From the NCBI GenBank assembly GCA_018266735.1, contig JAFDZT010000001.1, positions 248,001 through 312,000 on the forward strand: a DNA stretch of 64,000 nt. Direction: 5' to 3'. The translations under genes and the position numbers were made by a program. Below, piece by piece: positions 37,901 to 46,434 of the stretch. Within the stretch, counting starts at the first letter, position 1. Every line of letters begins with the position of its first letter. The DNA comes from Bacteroidota bacterium. Lineage in GTDB: Bacteria; Bacteroidota; Ignavibacteria; Kapaibacteriales; Kapaibacteriaceae. The notes beneath the pieces are model-generated. The model was not told the origin of the DNA and searched no databases. It saw only the letters and a program-made list of their open reading frames with translations.

Positions 37901-38309
37901 CACCACACTCATCGGCACAACACTGCGACCAACTGTTCATGTTCGTTCCATCTCGAGCACATCTGTGTGTGTGATCCCCACGATCGACACCACGACGCGC
38001 GAGATCGAGCTGTTGCGGTATGGATGCGAGCTCAGTACCGTGAACGTGAGTGGCATGGCCGATGGTATTCGCATGCTCTCTCCGCAGCCCGTGCTCGATG
38101 ATGCCGTGCTCGAGTTCGGCTGTGCCGCTCCTGCGAATGTTCGCATCGAGTTGGTGGATGTGGTCGGTAGGTCTGAAGATCTCTTCAACGGTCCCCTTGA
38201 CGAAGGTCTGCATCGCATGGTCATTCGTCCGTCCACCAGTGGCTCCCATGTTGTTCGACTCTGGCTGCGCAACGCCGTGTACATGCAATCGTTCTCGGTG
38301 GTCAAGTGA
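34956..38309 (+). CDS. Giant surface protein: DUF2341, LamG-like, six Ig-like repeats, T9SS-like tail
   Basis: 1117 residues. Signal peptide MKKVLAALPLAIALIFCVPS. Residues about 20-125 match DUF2341 (YQVKVQVDHKALV, DVRFTDC), and 125-300 look like a concanavalin-like lectin domain (FDDFSDASLAKWERTAGS). About 345-790 hold six repeats of a gliding/SprB-like Ig module with the pattern W-x-x-GDTT...GTYTV...C (for example YLWSTGDTTQSIKV, ILWSTGDTTNSITV). The C-terminus (about 1030-1117, RMLSPQPVLDDAVLEF) is a T9SS sorting-like domain. Likely a surface adhesin or gliding-type protein. It overlaps the OmpA-like gene by GTGA. Confidence 0.82.
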   Translation: MKKVLAALPLAIALIFCVPSAEAQLAGYANVQYFQVVNLRNNVPLTGYQVKVQVDHKALVTKGLAKADGSDVRFTDCTFGTQYPLYIESGQNTSAMVVWVKVLSTMPARDSIVMAMHTGNPAATSVSDPQRVFDFFDDFSDASLAKWERTAGSTVTSGWLNPSAEDVPYGGNTYIQTKTDLSSLNNRGVVECVVRSNAIERGGTIMFFADNAGPTRHYGVQHDTRRTFPGGTPDGDLIRRFGTGSAQSTFLSNFNYQWNGNESVLYTMSINGNDNIQLVRTSLSDASRTNSMNAGPTDKWTWRKVGFSKFGQGGGDMTVDWVRIRQFASQPVDVRAIDNTIAVSGPTTFCDGSTVILTAPPGFTSYLWSDGKRTRIDTVSKAGSVSVKLFQGTGCELATRPVAISVLPRPTASAEDGKAVALCDPTQSATFTADAGFVSYNWYSTSNATGPSFSSARQVVVNTAGPYSVVVRSANGCTDTAEFFVHVITDVHAKITTSTGLQAFCVGDSLVLRATPPGATYAWKKDGVPVGGTADSLVVRSGGEYNVTTTIGEGITACVSDTSITITQSGPPAITLPSTVSMCDGDTTTLDAGPGYASYLWSTGDTTQSIKVVTGGTFTLRVGNEARCYDSARVVVTISQNPTITVISESGATVMCENDTLTLAVTGTVSGLRYKWNTGDTTRRIVITGPGTYSVEASGSSGCAAIGSITIAPGSVAPPTISYTGPQQLCPGQSATLTIPADYDGILWSTGDTTNSITVSTAGTYTVTVRKSSCTGKNSITVEQAPSPSYIMSAVSDTTVCGDTIPDVVTLISLRNNLALDRAISVSVSGQGFTADPPQFGLNAGAQDVRITCAVGSQRGRLTGMVVFTDQCGWQDSVAVVIDVTTKSVVVSTDPAPAQPVRTGEKVTIDLHADATGSLSQLLRSDTLIVQLQHEFTALDLSTVTSSCGTVVVQPENGPGNYKLIITDCREATSDVLGSLTFTTLIGTTLRPTVHVRSISSTSVCVIPTIDTTTREIELLRYGCELSTVNVSGMADGIRMLSPQPVLDDAVLEFGCAAPANVRIELVDVVGRSEDLFNGPLDEGLHRMVIRPSTSGSHVVRLWLRNAVYMQSFSVVK

Positions 38310-40318
38310 AGTATTCCCTCCTTGCCGCCTTCCTTGTCCTTTCGTTTGCACCTGTCCATGCACAGGACCATCCACCGTTGCTCTTTGGTGTTGCAGGTGG
38401 GTATGCACAGACCATTCATACAGCATCGAACCTCACATGCTTGAGTGATCCGGCCTGTCCGCCCTATGATGGCGGAAGTGGTGGAGGGTGGTATGGTGCT
38501 GCAACCATGTCGTGGCGCGCCTCTGAGCATCTTGGTCTTGCCGTTGCGCTTCGCATGTTGCCCGTGAACGTGACGATGACGGAGACCGTTGCCGGTCCGC
38601 CCGTGCGAAACGAGTCGGGCGATGTTGTCACCCTGCAACGCGAGCATACGCTCACGTACAAGGCAACGCAGTTCGCCCTCGACATCGGTCCGGAATACAC
38701 CCTTGGTGTGTTGCGATTCTCACTTGGTGCAAGCGCAGCATTGCAACGCTCTGCAACGTGGTCGAGTGCAGCACGCATCGTGTCGCCCAACAACATCACC
38801 TTCGGCGACTTTGCACGCGACACTACGTTCTATCCTGAGCAAGCTGTACCGAATGCATCGTCGTTCCTCATCGGTGCCAATGCCATGATCGGCTTGGATC
38901 TTCCGATCTCGCATGCTTTGCGATTGTCGCCCGAGGTTCGTTACATCTACACCTTCACGCCGTTGCAGACCGGTGCAACATGGCATCAGCAGAACATCGT
39001 TGCCGGCATTGGTATTCGCGTTGCCTTGGATAGACCTTCCAACGAGCCCGAGCCGGAACCGGAGATCGTTGTGCCACCGCCACCACCTCCGGTGGTCGTT
39101 GCAGAAGTGGTTGTACCTCCACCGCCACCGCCACCTCCACCGCCACCACCGCCGCCGCCACCTCCGCCGCCACCTCCACCACCCGTGGTTGTCACTCCGC
39201 ACATTCAGATCATCGATCCGGTGACGGAGAAGCCATTGCGTTCGATCATGATCGCCACGACGGAGCAGGACGAAACGTTCCCGCTGTTGCCGGTGGTGTT
39301 CTTCGATCTCAATGCAAGTCGCATTCCGGCGAGATACAAGCAGTATGCGAGCACGGAGCAGTTCAGTGCCGACAGCATCGTGCCGAGCGCGCTTCCGATG
39401 CACTATGAGGTGTTGAATGTGATCGGTTCGCGGATGGCCACGTCGACGGGGACGCTTCGTCTTCGTGGATTTGCCGACGTGGGCACGGAGGGTGGATCGT
39501 GTGCACTCGCCATGGAGCGTGCAAAGGCCGTTCGAACATTCTTGACAGCGGCATGGAAGGTTGCACCACAACGCATCGTGATCGACTCACCGAGTTGCAC
39601 ACAGGCAATGCAAACCGTGGCGACAACCGATCAAGGTCATGCAGAGAACAGTCGTGTCGAGATCGCCTGTTCCGATCCTGCCGTGATGTCGCCCACTCTT
39701 CGCACACGATTCACATCGCGTGTGGGTACCACGCCTCTCGATCCGCAGGTAAAGCTCGACAGTATTCCGGCCACGTCCACATGGCAATTGCGTGTGACGA
39801 ATGGTGGAGAGCTTCTGCATCAGGAACGTGGCACCGGTCCGGCCACGGTGAAGTGGCATATCGACGAAGCAACACGTCAACGCATCGCACTAGGCAAGCC
39901 CATCGAGATCGAAGCAACGGTCGACACGATCTCCGTCAAGGCAACGGTTCCTGTTGGGGCCGACGTGACGAACACGTGGGCGAATCGCCTCTCGCTCTCG
40001 CTCTTCAGCATCAGCAGTGCAGAGATCAGTCCACGCGACAACGAGGCCATCAAAGTGTTCGCCGCAAAGCTCAAGAAGAATGAGAGTCTTGTTGTACGAG
40101 GCTTCACCGATAACCTCGGTGGTTCGGACTTCAACAAGTCGCTCAGCAAGCGTCGTGCACAGAACGTTGCAACGGCCATTCGGGCCGTCCGTCCCGATGT
40201 CCGCATCGACGTGGTGGAAGGTCTCGGCAACACCACACAGCCGTTCGGACTCACGTCGTATACCTTACCCGAAGAACGCTTCCTCAGTCGTACTGTACAA
40301 GTGGAGATCAAACGGTAA
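38306..40318 (+). CDS. Outer-membrane barrel with polyproline linker and OmpA-like domain(s)
   Basis: 670 residues, GTG start overlapping the upstream stop. Signal peptide MKYSLLAAFLVLSFAPVHAQ, then a predicted beta barrel to about residue 245. Residues 256-292 are a near-pure proline run broken by VVVAEVVV and ending PPVVVTPHIQI. Then come two OmpA-type modules: about 320-455 (RLRGFADVGTEGG, then NSRVEIACSD) and about 560-670 (GFTDNLGGSDFNKSLSKRRA, RTVQVEIKR). The C-terminal module keeps the Asp/Arg peptidoglycan-binding pattern. It probably anchors or exports the giant Ig-repeat protein encoded just before it, as a barrel partner; this role is inference. Confidence 0.8.
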   Translation: MKYSLLAAFLVLSFAPVHAQDHPPLLFGVAGGYAQTIHTASNLTCLSDPACPPYDGGSGGGWYGAATMSWRASEHLGLAVALRMLPVNVTMTETVAGPPVRNESGDVVTLQREHTLTYKATQFALDIGPEYTLGVLRFSLGASAALQRSATWSSAARIVSPNNITFGDFARDTTFYPEQAVPNASSFLIGANAMIGLDLPISHALRLSPEVRYIYTFTPLQTGATWHQQNIVAGIGIRVALDRPSNEPEPEPEIVVPPPPPPVVVAEVVVPPPPPPPPPPPPPPPPPPPPPPPVVVTPHIQIIDPVTEKPLRSIMIATTEQDETFPLLPVVFFDLNASRIPARYKQYASTEQFSADSIVPSALPMHYEVLNVIGSRMATSTGTLRLRGFADVGTEGGSCALAMERAKAVRTFLTAAWKVAPQRIVIDSPSCTQAMQTVATTDQGHAENSRVEIACSDPAVMSPTLRTRFTSRVGTTPLDPQVKLDSIPATSTWQLRVTNGGELLHQERGTGPATVKWHIDEATRQRIALGKPIEIEATVDTISVKATVPVGADVTNTWANRLSLSLFSISSAEISPRDNEAIKVFAAKLKKNESLVVRGFTDNLGGSDFNKSLSKRRAQNVATAIRAVRPDVRIDVVEGLGNTTQPFGLTSYTLPEERFLSRTVQVEIKR

Positions 40319-40323
40319 GGTTC

Positions 40324-41847
40324 GTGATCGCTGTGCTAACGGTGATGTCGATCATCGTTCCCGCGTATGGTCAATCGAATTCGACCATTGCCCAGCTACT
40401 GCAATGGATCAAGCCTTCTCAAGCGCCATTTGCGAGGTTGGCTAATAGGCCCGTTGCGTTCTGTGTGATGTCGGACGACGGAAATTCTCAGCAGGTACTG
40501 CGTGCACTGCAAGAGTTCAGAAAGACACCTGCTTCGCAGGGAATAGAGGTAGTTGCCGTATGGTATGCCGTGGGGCCGCGCATGCTTGACTCGCTCACGG
40601 CACGGGCGGCGTTTCTCGATCTGATCGCATATGACCATCGCCGAGACGTTTACGGTTATTCAACGAGATCCAAGACGCTACCGTATCTGCTTCTTGCAGA
40701 TACTTCGCATGCGGTCGTGTGGGAGGGCACCGCAGATGCAACCATCGACGGGGTCCTCCAAGCGTTCGCACTGTTCGGTCAACTGCCACCCGACCCTTCA
40801 CGTCCACTGTCTACCGAAGCTGTGAGCGGACTCTCGCTCCGCATTCAACCTGCATCAACTGTCCCATCGCGACCACTCAACGGCACCACTTCGGATCACA
40901 GCCGGCGATGGGTTCGTGGTGCCAATGCACCCGACGCCGTTGGTGCGATCGTTTCGTACATGTATCCAGATGCTGATGTTCATGTGCATTATGCTCACAG
41001 TGGCACTGGTAGGTTCGATATCGACCTCACCTCGACGAGCGAGGAGCTTTGTTATCGAAAACGTGATTCCATCGTGCGTCTTCTCGACAGTGCACTTGGT
41101 ACGATCACCGACGTTTCGATCCATTCCTACATTCGTCATGCACTCATGCTCATGAATCCACTCGAGCTCGACCGCTATCGCTCTGACAGTGGCATCACGA
41201 TCCGAGAGTTCTCCGAACACTATCGCGATAGGTTCTTCGAGACGATTGTGGTCGATCCTTCTGTTCCGTTCGATGTTCGCTATGACATTCCGAGATCGTT
41301 CGATTGGCGGGATACCGTCGTTGCGAATCTCAAGTCAATGGGATTGGAGTTCCACATGCAAGCCGGTAAGGCAACTTCGATCGTTGTGCGAAACGCGACC
41401 ACGCCTGAGTCCGAAGTGATCTACCTCTTGAAACGAACGCACGTTATCCCAACGTTCAGTGCAACAGCGTATGCTGCTTCCGACAAGGCTTGGTATGGCG
41501 GCGAGGCAGGAGTCAACGTTGGCCTCCTTTCGAGCGGACATGGATTCCATGGTTTCTATGCGTGGCGAGGATGCGTCGAAGTCCTTTCTGATGGGAGCTC
41601 CGTCATTGGTGGCATCAATGCCGGCGTCGACCTCAGCTCGATCTTCGTCATGCGTCTGCGCGGCGGCATCTACTCAGACTTCCATACTGCAACAACACTT
41701 ATGGTCATGCCGGAGCTCGGATTCTCCTTCTGGGGCAGATATGCCTTCACAGTTGGTGGTATGATCCCCATCTTGGGAGCGCAAGTTCTCCCTCCAAGCA
41801 TACGATGCAGCTTAACGTGGAATGTGTTGCCAATAGGTGCGCATTAG
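40324..41847 (+). CDS. Secreted protein of unknown function, third gene of the surface operon
   Basis: 507 residues beginning with GTG (MIAVLTVMSIIVPAYGQ as signal peptide); an ATG at 40345 is an alternative. The N-terminal part (residues about 20-160) recalls a thioredoxin-like fold (RPVAFCVMSDDGNSQQV, SKTLPYLLLADTSHAVVWEG), but only one Cys is near the expected site, so redox activity is doubtful. Residues about 380-505 alternate like beta strands (SATAYAASDKAWYGGEAGVN, FWGRYAFTVGGM) and could form a small barrel. No firm family. It is five bases downstream of the OmpA-like gene. Confidence 0.6.
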   Translation: MIAVLTVMSIIVPAYGQSNSTIAQLLQWIKPSQAPFARLANRPVAFCVMSDDGNSQQVLRALQEFRKTPASQGIEVVAVWYAVGPRMLDSLTARAAFLDLIAYDHRRDVYGYSTRSKTLPYLLLADTSHAVVWEGTADATIDGVLQAFALFGQLPPDPSRPLSTEAVSGLSLRIQPASTVPSRPLNGTTSDHSRRWVRGANAPDAVGAIVSYMYPDADVHVHYAHSGTGRFDIDLTSTSEELCYRKRDSIVRLLDSALGTITDVSIHSYIRHALMLMNPLELDRYRSDSGITIREFSEHYRDRFFETIVVDPSVPFDVRYDIPRSFDWRDTVVANLKSMGLEFHMQAGKATSIVVRNATTPESEVIYLLKRTHVIPTFSATAYAASDKAWYGGEAGVNVGLLSSGHGFHGFYAWRGCVEVLSDGSSVIGGINAGVDLSSIFVMRLRGGIYSDFHTATTLMVMPELGFSFWGRYAFTVGGMIPILGAQVLPPSIRCSLTWNVLPIGAH

Positions 41848-41979
41848 TAGCGTCAGTGCCTCATTCGATTCGCGTTTCCCGCTGCAACAGATTCAGCGCA
41901 CATGTTGCAGTTGATATACGAGTATCCCGCAATCGAGAGTTGGACACGCTCCGACGTCATTTGAAGTGGGCGACGATCT

Positions 41980-44271
41980 CTAGCAGTCTTCAACAAGTAG
42001 CATTTGCGTATTGCTTCGAGAACCAGTTGAAACCTTTAGAATGTAGACTCCCGGTGAAAGCCACTCCTCGAATGTCAAACTTCCATCGAACGCCGCTTGG
42101 GCTGAATGTGTCAACCTTAGTCGAACTTTGCCAACGATGTCATACACCTCAATCTCGAATGGAGATGTAGACGGCTGTTTTACATTTACATGCAACAAAC
42201 GTTGCGAGCACTCATACCATGAAGCTCTCAGCCGGAGCTCGCCGTGCTCGTCTGGCGCCGATGATGCAAGAGTATCAACCGGATACAACATCAATCCGTC
42301 ACGCAATGTTGCAACTGCTATGTTGTGATTCAACGTCGCTATTGCAGAGGGGACGCCTGCGAGGATATGCGTTGTCGTCATGTTTCGCAGATCGACAACA
42401 GCGACAGTATCATGCACATTGCTATACATAGCAACATGGTCTTCATCTATGACGGTAGTGAAATTGTACGTGGAGATCCCGTCAGAACCACCGCTGAGGC
42501 GGACGACCTTGCTTCTTTTACCATAGTAGGCAAATTGATCAGGCTGAACTAGACTGGACGCTGGATATCTATCGTAGCCGAACATGAGCGCCACATTGTC
42601 GTAGCACTCTCCGGACGCAGACAATCTACGATGTTCTCCAAGCTCAGAATCATCCAAATGTACCCATTTGCTGTCGGCAATCTGAAACACGCCACCGTTC
42701 ATTGAAACTCCGTTCCCGATCGACCTATCTACACCGCTCGCCAAGCAGATCAACGAACCATTCACAAATCCAAGTGGGTACCCCTCAAGTAGCGCTGTTG
42801 CGGGCGTTCTGTCAAAGGTGGGAAGGCCATCCTGAACGAGGTACTTGTTGTTGGTATCTCGTAGCTGTCGAACCTCAATACCGTTTTGAGATGCGCCTGA
42901 GTATACTTCGGTTTCTGTAATGAACTGCGGATCTCTCCAATAGTCGGATCTTCGATTAACGATAACAGTATCTCGAATGTTCTCATTGAACCATACGTGG
43001 TATCGGTTTGTGTTTGTTACAAGGACGCTTCCGTTGGGTGAGGCGATCAAATTTGTTATCCGTTTCGAAGAATATGTCACGAATGTATCGAGACGGGCCC
43101 GGCCAAAGACGTCGATTCGGTACAGACCCTGCTGCTCCACGTATGCGGCCAGACCACGGTCGTATCTGCTCAACCGTCTCGCCAAATATGTTTCGGGGGT
43201 CATGACGATGTTGAAGACCCTTCCGGAATGCGGCTCGATCAATTGGTTCACACCGTTGCCGCTCACCAGTACTCTTGACTCGTTTGCGTTTGCCACTGTG
43301 CCGACATATGGGATGATGTGCCTGTGCGGTACGTCGGACGTGAGATTTCGTACCACGGTCGTATCGTTGACAAGAATGAGTTTGGTCGCACGTCGCGCAG
43401 TATCTACATCGATGATGACGGCACTGTCGCCTGCCCAGATGTCTACAGTGATCTTGTGCAGACTGTCCATCAGTATCTGACGAAACGTTCGGCCGCTGTC
43501 TCGCGAACTCCAGGCTCCCGTTTGGCTCCATGTATACAGCACGTTGCCGCACTGCCTGACGGACGTCAGTCCTTCATACCTCAACCCCTTGATCCAGACG
43601 TCCGAACCGATTTGTAGTCGACGTATACCGCGGGGCTCAACGGCGACGATACTTCCGTCGTCCAACACCACAACGGCCGATATCACCGGATTCGTTTTGG
43701 GTTGGGTGGGGGTCGGGATCGGATCCATGTCAGCTACCGGGATCCACGTGTCGCCGTCATCCAACGTGCGCAGAAGTTGATACACGTCGCCGGTCTTGTC
43801 GCTCCATGCAGACGTGATCACAACGGTCGAGTGCCGACTGCTCGAAACTCCAGTGCAGTGGTAAGAACTATAGAGTGGTGAGCTCAACACCAAGGGACTC
43901 GACCATCGGCCGCTGGTCAGATCGAGCTTTCGCAGCTGCAATCCCTTTACCGACTCGACCCACAGCTGATTCCTGACGGAGTCAATATAAGCCGTCCTCT
44001 TGCCTGCACCTCCCCAACGCCGGTTGTCGATCAACGGCTCCGTCAATTCATCCGACGTATCGATCGCCACGAATGAACCACCGCCATCGCGTGACAGATA
44101 GAGTCGGTTCGCCGCCGTACGCGCAAACACAAATCCTTTGCCACTCGAAACGGTAGATGTCACCGCCGAAGGTATTCCCTTGACTGCCGTCTGACCGTAT
44201 CCGCAGACAATGCTGACTGCCGAAAAGATCAGACAGACGGCTCCCAATTTGACGGCGTGGTTCATCGACAT
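41980..44271 (-). CDS. T9SS cargo with BNR/photosystem-type beta-propeller
   Basis: 763 residues. Signal peptide near MNHAVKLGAVCLIFSAVSIV. Many short repeats with aspartate-box-like units (YLSRDGGGSFVAID, RTLDDGDTWIPVAD, WSSRDSGRTFRQIL) suggest a beta-propeller of the BNR/YCF48 kind between residues 40 and 650. The last 85 residues (VNVKQPSTSPFEIEVYDIVG, then SPGVYILKVSTGSRSN) form a T9SS sorting-like tail. The DNA is noticeably richer in A/T than neighbours. No catalytic residues recognised. The neighbouring stretch 41848-41979 holds nothing I can identify. Confidence 0.72.
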   Translation of the reverse strand: MSMNHAVKLGAVCLIFSAVSIVCGYGQTAVKGIPSAVTSTVSSGKGFVFARTAANRLYLSRDGGGSFVAIDTSDELTEPLIDNRRWGGAGKRTAYIDSVRNQLWVESVKGLQLRKLDLTSGRWSSPLVLSSPLYSSYHCTGVSSSRHSTVVITSAWSDKTGDVYQLLRTLDDGDTWIPVADMDPIPTPTQPKTNPVISAVVVLDDGSIVAVEPRGIRRLQIGSDVWIKGLRYEGLTSVRQCGNVLYTWSQTGAWSSRDSGRTFRQILMDSLHKITVDIWAGDSAVIIDVDTARRATKLILVNDTTVVRNLTSDVPHRHIIPYVGTVANANESRVLVSGNGVNQLIEPHSGRVFNIVMTPETYLARRLSRYDRGLAAYVEQQGLYRIDVFGRARLDTFVTYSSKRITNLIASPNGSVLVTNTNRYHVWFNENIRDTVIVNRRSDYWRDPQFITETEVYSGASQNGIEVRQLRDTNNKYLVQDGLPTFDRTPATALLEGYPLGFVNGSLICLASGVDRSIGNGVSMNGGVFQIADSKWVHLDDSELGEHRRLSASGECYDNVALMFGYDRYPASSLVQPDQFAYYGKRSKVVRLSGGSDGISTYNFTTVIDEDHVAMYSNVHDTVAVVDLRNMTTTHILAGVPSAIATLNHNIAVATLRDGLMLYPVDTLASSAPDEHGELRLRASWYECSQRLLHVNVKQPSTSPFEIEVYDIVGKVRLRLTHSAQAAFDGSLTFEEWLSPGVYILKVSTGSRSNTQMLLVEDC

Positions 44272-44351
44272 TCACGCTTTGTGGACATTTGGTAAACGAA
44301 GATAGCGCACTCTCTTGTTCTTGATTCTCAGTTATTGGCTCGCATACACCA

Positions 44352-44365
44352 CTTTTTGTAGGTTG
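44352..44365 (+). promoter_or_regulatory. Conserved box CTTTTTGTAGGTTG upstream of DUF899 copy 1
   Basis: The 14-base block is identical at 44352-44365 and 46435-46448, about 33 and 34 bases before the starts of the two DUF899 genes. It probably holds a promoter element (the TTTTTGTAGGTTG part resembles the TAnnTTTG-type -7 box of Bacteroidota). Conservation between copies, while flanking bases have diverged, supports selection or recent duplication. Confidence 0.45.
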
Positions 44366-44397
44366 TCATTCGATTTCATTCGTAACCGGAGATGCCA

Positions 44398-44976
44398 ATG
44401 TCGTTTTCCTCTGACGCAGACCTCGCAGCTCTCTACAGAGAGTCCATGGATGTTCGCAAACGACTCGTTGCGGCATTGAAGTCACGTGCGATCACGCTCG
44501 ACCGAACGTACGTGTTCACCGAGGGCGAGAGTACGCCCGTGTCGTTAAGCGAGCTGTTCGGCGCCAAGGACGACCTGATCGTGATCCATAACATGGGTCG
44601 GTCGTGCAACTACTGCTCGTTATGGGCTGATGGTTTGAATGGAGTGCTCGATCACATACGTACGCGGACGAGCGTTGTGCTGATGAATGCAGACTCTGCC
44701 ACGGCCCAGCGCGAGATCGCACAAGAGCGCGGATGGAAGTTCCGCATGATCCGTGATACGGAAGGTGCATTCACCGATGACATGGGCTTCCGCACGGAGC
44801 ATGAAGGGAAGAAGTACCTGCAACCCGGATACTCGGTGTTCCATCGCAACGACGATGGGACGATCACACGCACAGGCTACGATGCCTTTGGTCCGGGTGA
44901 CGTGTACATGGGCGTCTTCCACATGTTCGACATGCTCGCTGATGGCGGCGAGGGATGGCAGCCGAGGACGTCATAA
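44398..44976 (+). CDS. DUF899-type thioredoxin-fold protein, copy 1
   Basis: 192 residues. The thioredoxin-like DUF899 pattern is LDRTYVFTEGES, then DDLIVIHNMGRSCNYCSLWA near residue 65 with the two Cys of CNYC, and AQERGWKFRMIRDTEGAF further on; the C-terminus ends FHMFDMLADGGEGWQPR. Family function is unknown, sometimes called dithiol-disulfide isomerase-like. The start at 44398 matches the length and RBS position of copy 2 (46483); an ATG at 44392 is two codons longer. Nearly identical to copy 2 over its whole length. The stop is TAA, whereas copy 2 ends ATGA into a DUF2461 gene. Confidence 0.88.
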   Translation: MSFSSDADLAALYRESMDVRKRLVAALKSRAITLDRTYVFTEGESTPVSLSELFGAKDDLIVIHNMGRSCNYCSLWADGLNGVLDHIRTRTSVVLMNADSATAQREIAQERGWKFRMIRDTEGAFTDDMGFRTEHEGKKYLQPGYSVFHRNDDGTITRTGYDAFGPGDVYMGVFHMFDMLADGGEGWQPRTS

Positions 44977-45040
44977 GTGCACTCCCAAAAGAGTTCTGGT
45001 TCCCTGAGCACAAGGCATAGTACAGATCATTCGTGATATG
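44973..45040 (+). pseudogene. Remnant of a DUF2461 gene after DUF899 copy 1
   Basis: The sequence after the DUF899 stop matches the start of the intact DUF2461 gene (47058 onward): AGTGCACTCCCAAAAGAGTT is followed at once by TTCCTGAGCACAAGGC, with 42 bases of the intact gene missing between them (47085-47126). The start codon reads ATA where the intact copy has ATG, and an in-frame stop (TAG) appears in AAGGCATAG. Similarity fades after about 45040. It is a decayed duplicate. Confidence 0.8.
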
Positions 45041-45111
45041 GATCCAATGATACGTCGCTCAGTACGCACTGAGTACCGCAGCGTTTGATGTAGACATGCG
45101 TGATGTTTCGT

Positions 45112-46323
45112 TCACGGACGCAGGACGACAGAAGTCCGATCTCCTACTCGAACCATGTAGAGGCCGGGAGCAAAGCCTTCTGTTGCGATCTGCGTTGTGC
45201 CCTGGATCTGTGCAGTCCATACCGCCACGCCGTGCACGTTATAGATCGCTATTGGGGAAGGGGTTGTACTGTGTAGCGTGAGCACATCTCCAACAGTGTA
45301 CATCGTTCGGAGATCATCACTCGATGTATGCTCTGCTACGGATGTTGTTTGTTGGGCGCGATACCACAGCTGTGCCAATGGATCTGTTGAGAAGAATGCA
45401 TGGATCCGTGCACCGGACTTCTCTTCACCAAGTGGCGAGAGGTGAAGTCCATCACCAGAGAAATCGTCACAATGCCAGAACAGACCATCTAGCTTCGGTG
45501 TTGTACCATCGGCCCAATTGTCTGTGCACCACATGAGAGCAGGCAGACTTGCGGCTTCGCCTGTGAAGCCATACCCCGGAGTGCCAACGATCTGTCGCTC
45601 GATGAGGAACTTGATCGCCCAACCATTGAGATGATCGCGTGGAGAGAGCAGTCCTCTTCCCGCAAGTGCAGTGGCCGGATCGATGTATCCCGCATATGAA
45701 CGCGAAGAAAAGTAGATCACCCGAAGGTTGGGATACAACGTGTGCATCGTTGTGCACAGTGTGAACAGGTCATCGGCAAGAGCCTGTGCGGCGCCCGGGA
45801 ACGTCGTATCCGCTGTCTGCGTGTTATCTGTTTCGATCCACGCCAATTGAACCTGAGCTGCGTTGCATCCAATGGAGTCGAGAACGTGTGTGGCATTCTT
45901 CCAGTAGTTGTCCGATGGTTGATTCATCTTCTGCACACCTTGCCCGCCAACACATGTATTCGCAAACGTCAACGTTGCGTTCCGCGCTGGATCAGCTGTT
46001 GCAAGAGCAACGAATGCATTGAACTCCGTGCGTGGATTCGATGCGCCAACACCGATCATCACGATCTTGCCGTTGGTGAGATCTACTGAACCATCGAGTG
46101 ATCGCGGCACAATGGCATCAATGACGTTCTCATAGTGTGACATCATATCCGAAGGCGGCAGGGATCGTCCTTCAGGATAGAGTCCTCCACGTATTCCCTT
46201 CCACGTGGAGTTCGACATGTCAGATACCGGCAGCCGCCCGAGTGGTGGCCGCGAACAGTCCTTTTGGGCGATCACGATATGCGTGCATGCCAGGACAGCG
46301 AGGAGTGGGATGTAGGTTCTCAT
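45112..46323 (-). CDS. SGNH-hydrolase-like secreted protein with T9SS tail
   Basis: 403 residues from ATG at 46323 (MRTYIPLLAVLACTHIVIAQ, signal peptide). Central segments resemble the SGNH/GDSL esterase fold: KIVMIGVGASNPRTEFN near residue 70-90, QVQLAWIETDNTQ near 145, and GDGLHLSPLGEEKSG near 285, whose Asp-x-x-His spacing fits the catalytic Asp and His. The nucleophile block GDS is not evident (GVGAS replaces it), so activity is uncertain. A T9SS-type tail (YNVHGVAVWTAQI to RTSVVLRP) ends the protein. The gene lies on the opposite strand between the two DUF899 copies. Confidence 0.7.
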   Translation of the reverse strand: MRTYIPLLAVLACTHIVIAQKDCSRPPLGRLPVSDMSNSTWKGIRGGLYPEGRSLPPSDMMSHYENVIDAIVPRSLDGSVDLTNGKIVMIGVGASNPRTEFNAFVALATADPARNATLTFANTCVGGQGVQKMNQPSDNYWKNATHVLDSIGCNAAQVQLAWIETDNTQTADTTFPGAAQALADDLFTLCTTMHTLYPNLRVIYFSSRSYAGYIDPATALAGRGLLSPRDHLNGWAIKFLIERQIVGTPGYGFTGEAASLPALMWCTDNWADGTTPKLDGLFWHCDDFSGDGLHLSPLGEEKSGARIHAFFSTDPLAQLWYRAQQTTSVAEHTSSDDLRTMYTVGDVLTLHSTTPSPIAIYNVHGVAVWTAQIQGTTQIATEGFAPGLYMVRVGDRTSVVLRP

Positions 46324-46434
46324 GATGCGCCAAGAACTCAGCATACTGACCTATCGTTACAGTCTGTCTCACACGTATTCCTGACCAGCTCGAACTGGTA
46401 TAGATGCCTGATAGGTGTACATACACGTGCATGT

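Noticed and set aside
38955-39204. Poly-glycine frame antisense to the OmpA-like gene
   Set aside because: It is the reverse complement of the polyproline codons and has no independent support.
40324-41847. Thioredoxin or TlpA function for the third surface-operon protein
   Set aside because: No CxxC is present where the fold would need it, so a redox role cannot be supported.
45057-45073. Hairpin CTCAGT-ACGC-ACTGAG downstream of the SGNH-like gene
   Set aside because: The stem is only six bases with no T-run, so I do not call it a terminator.
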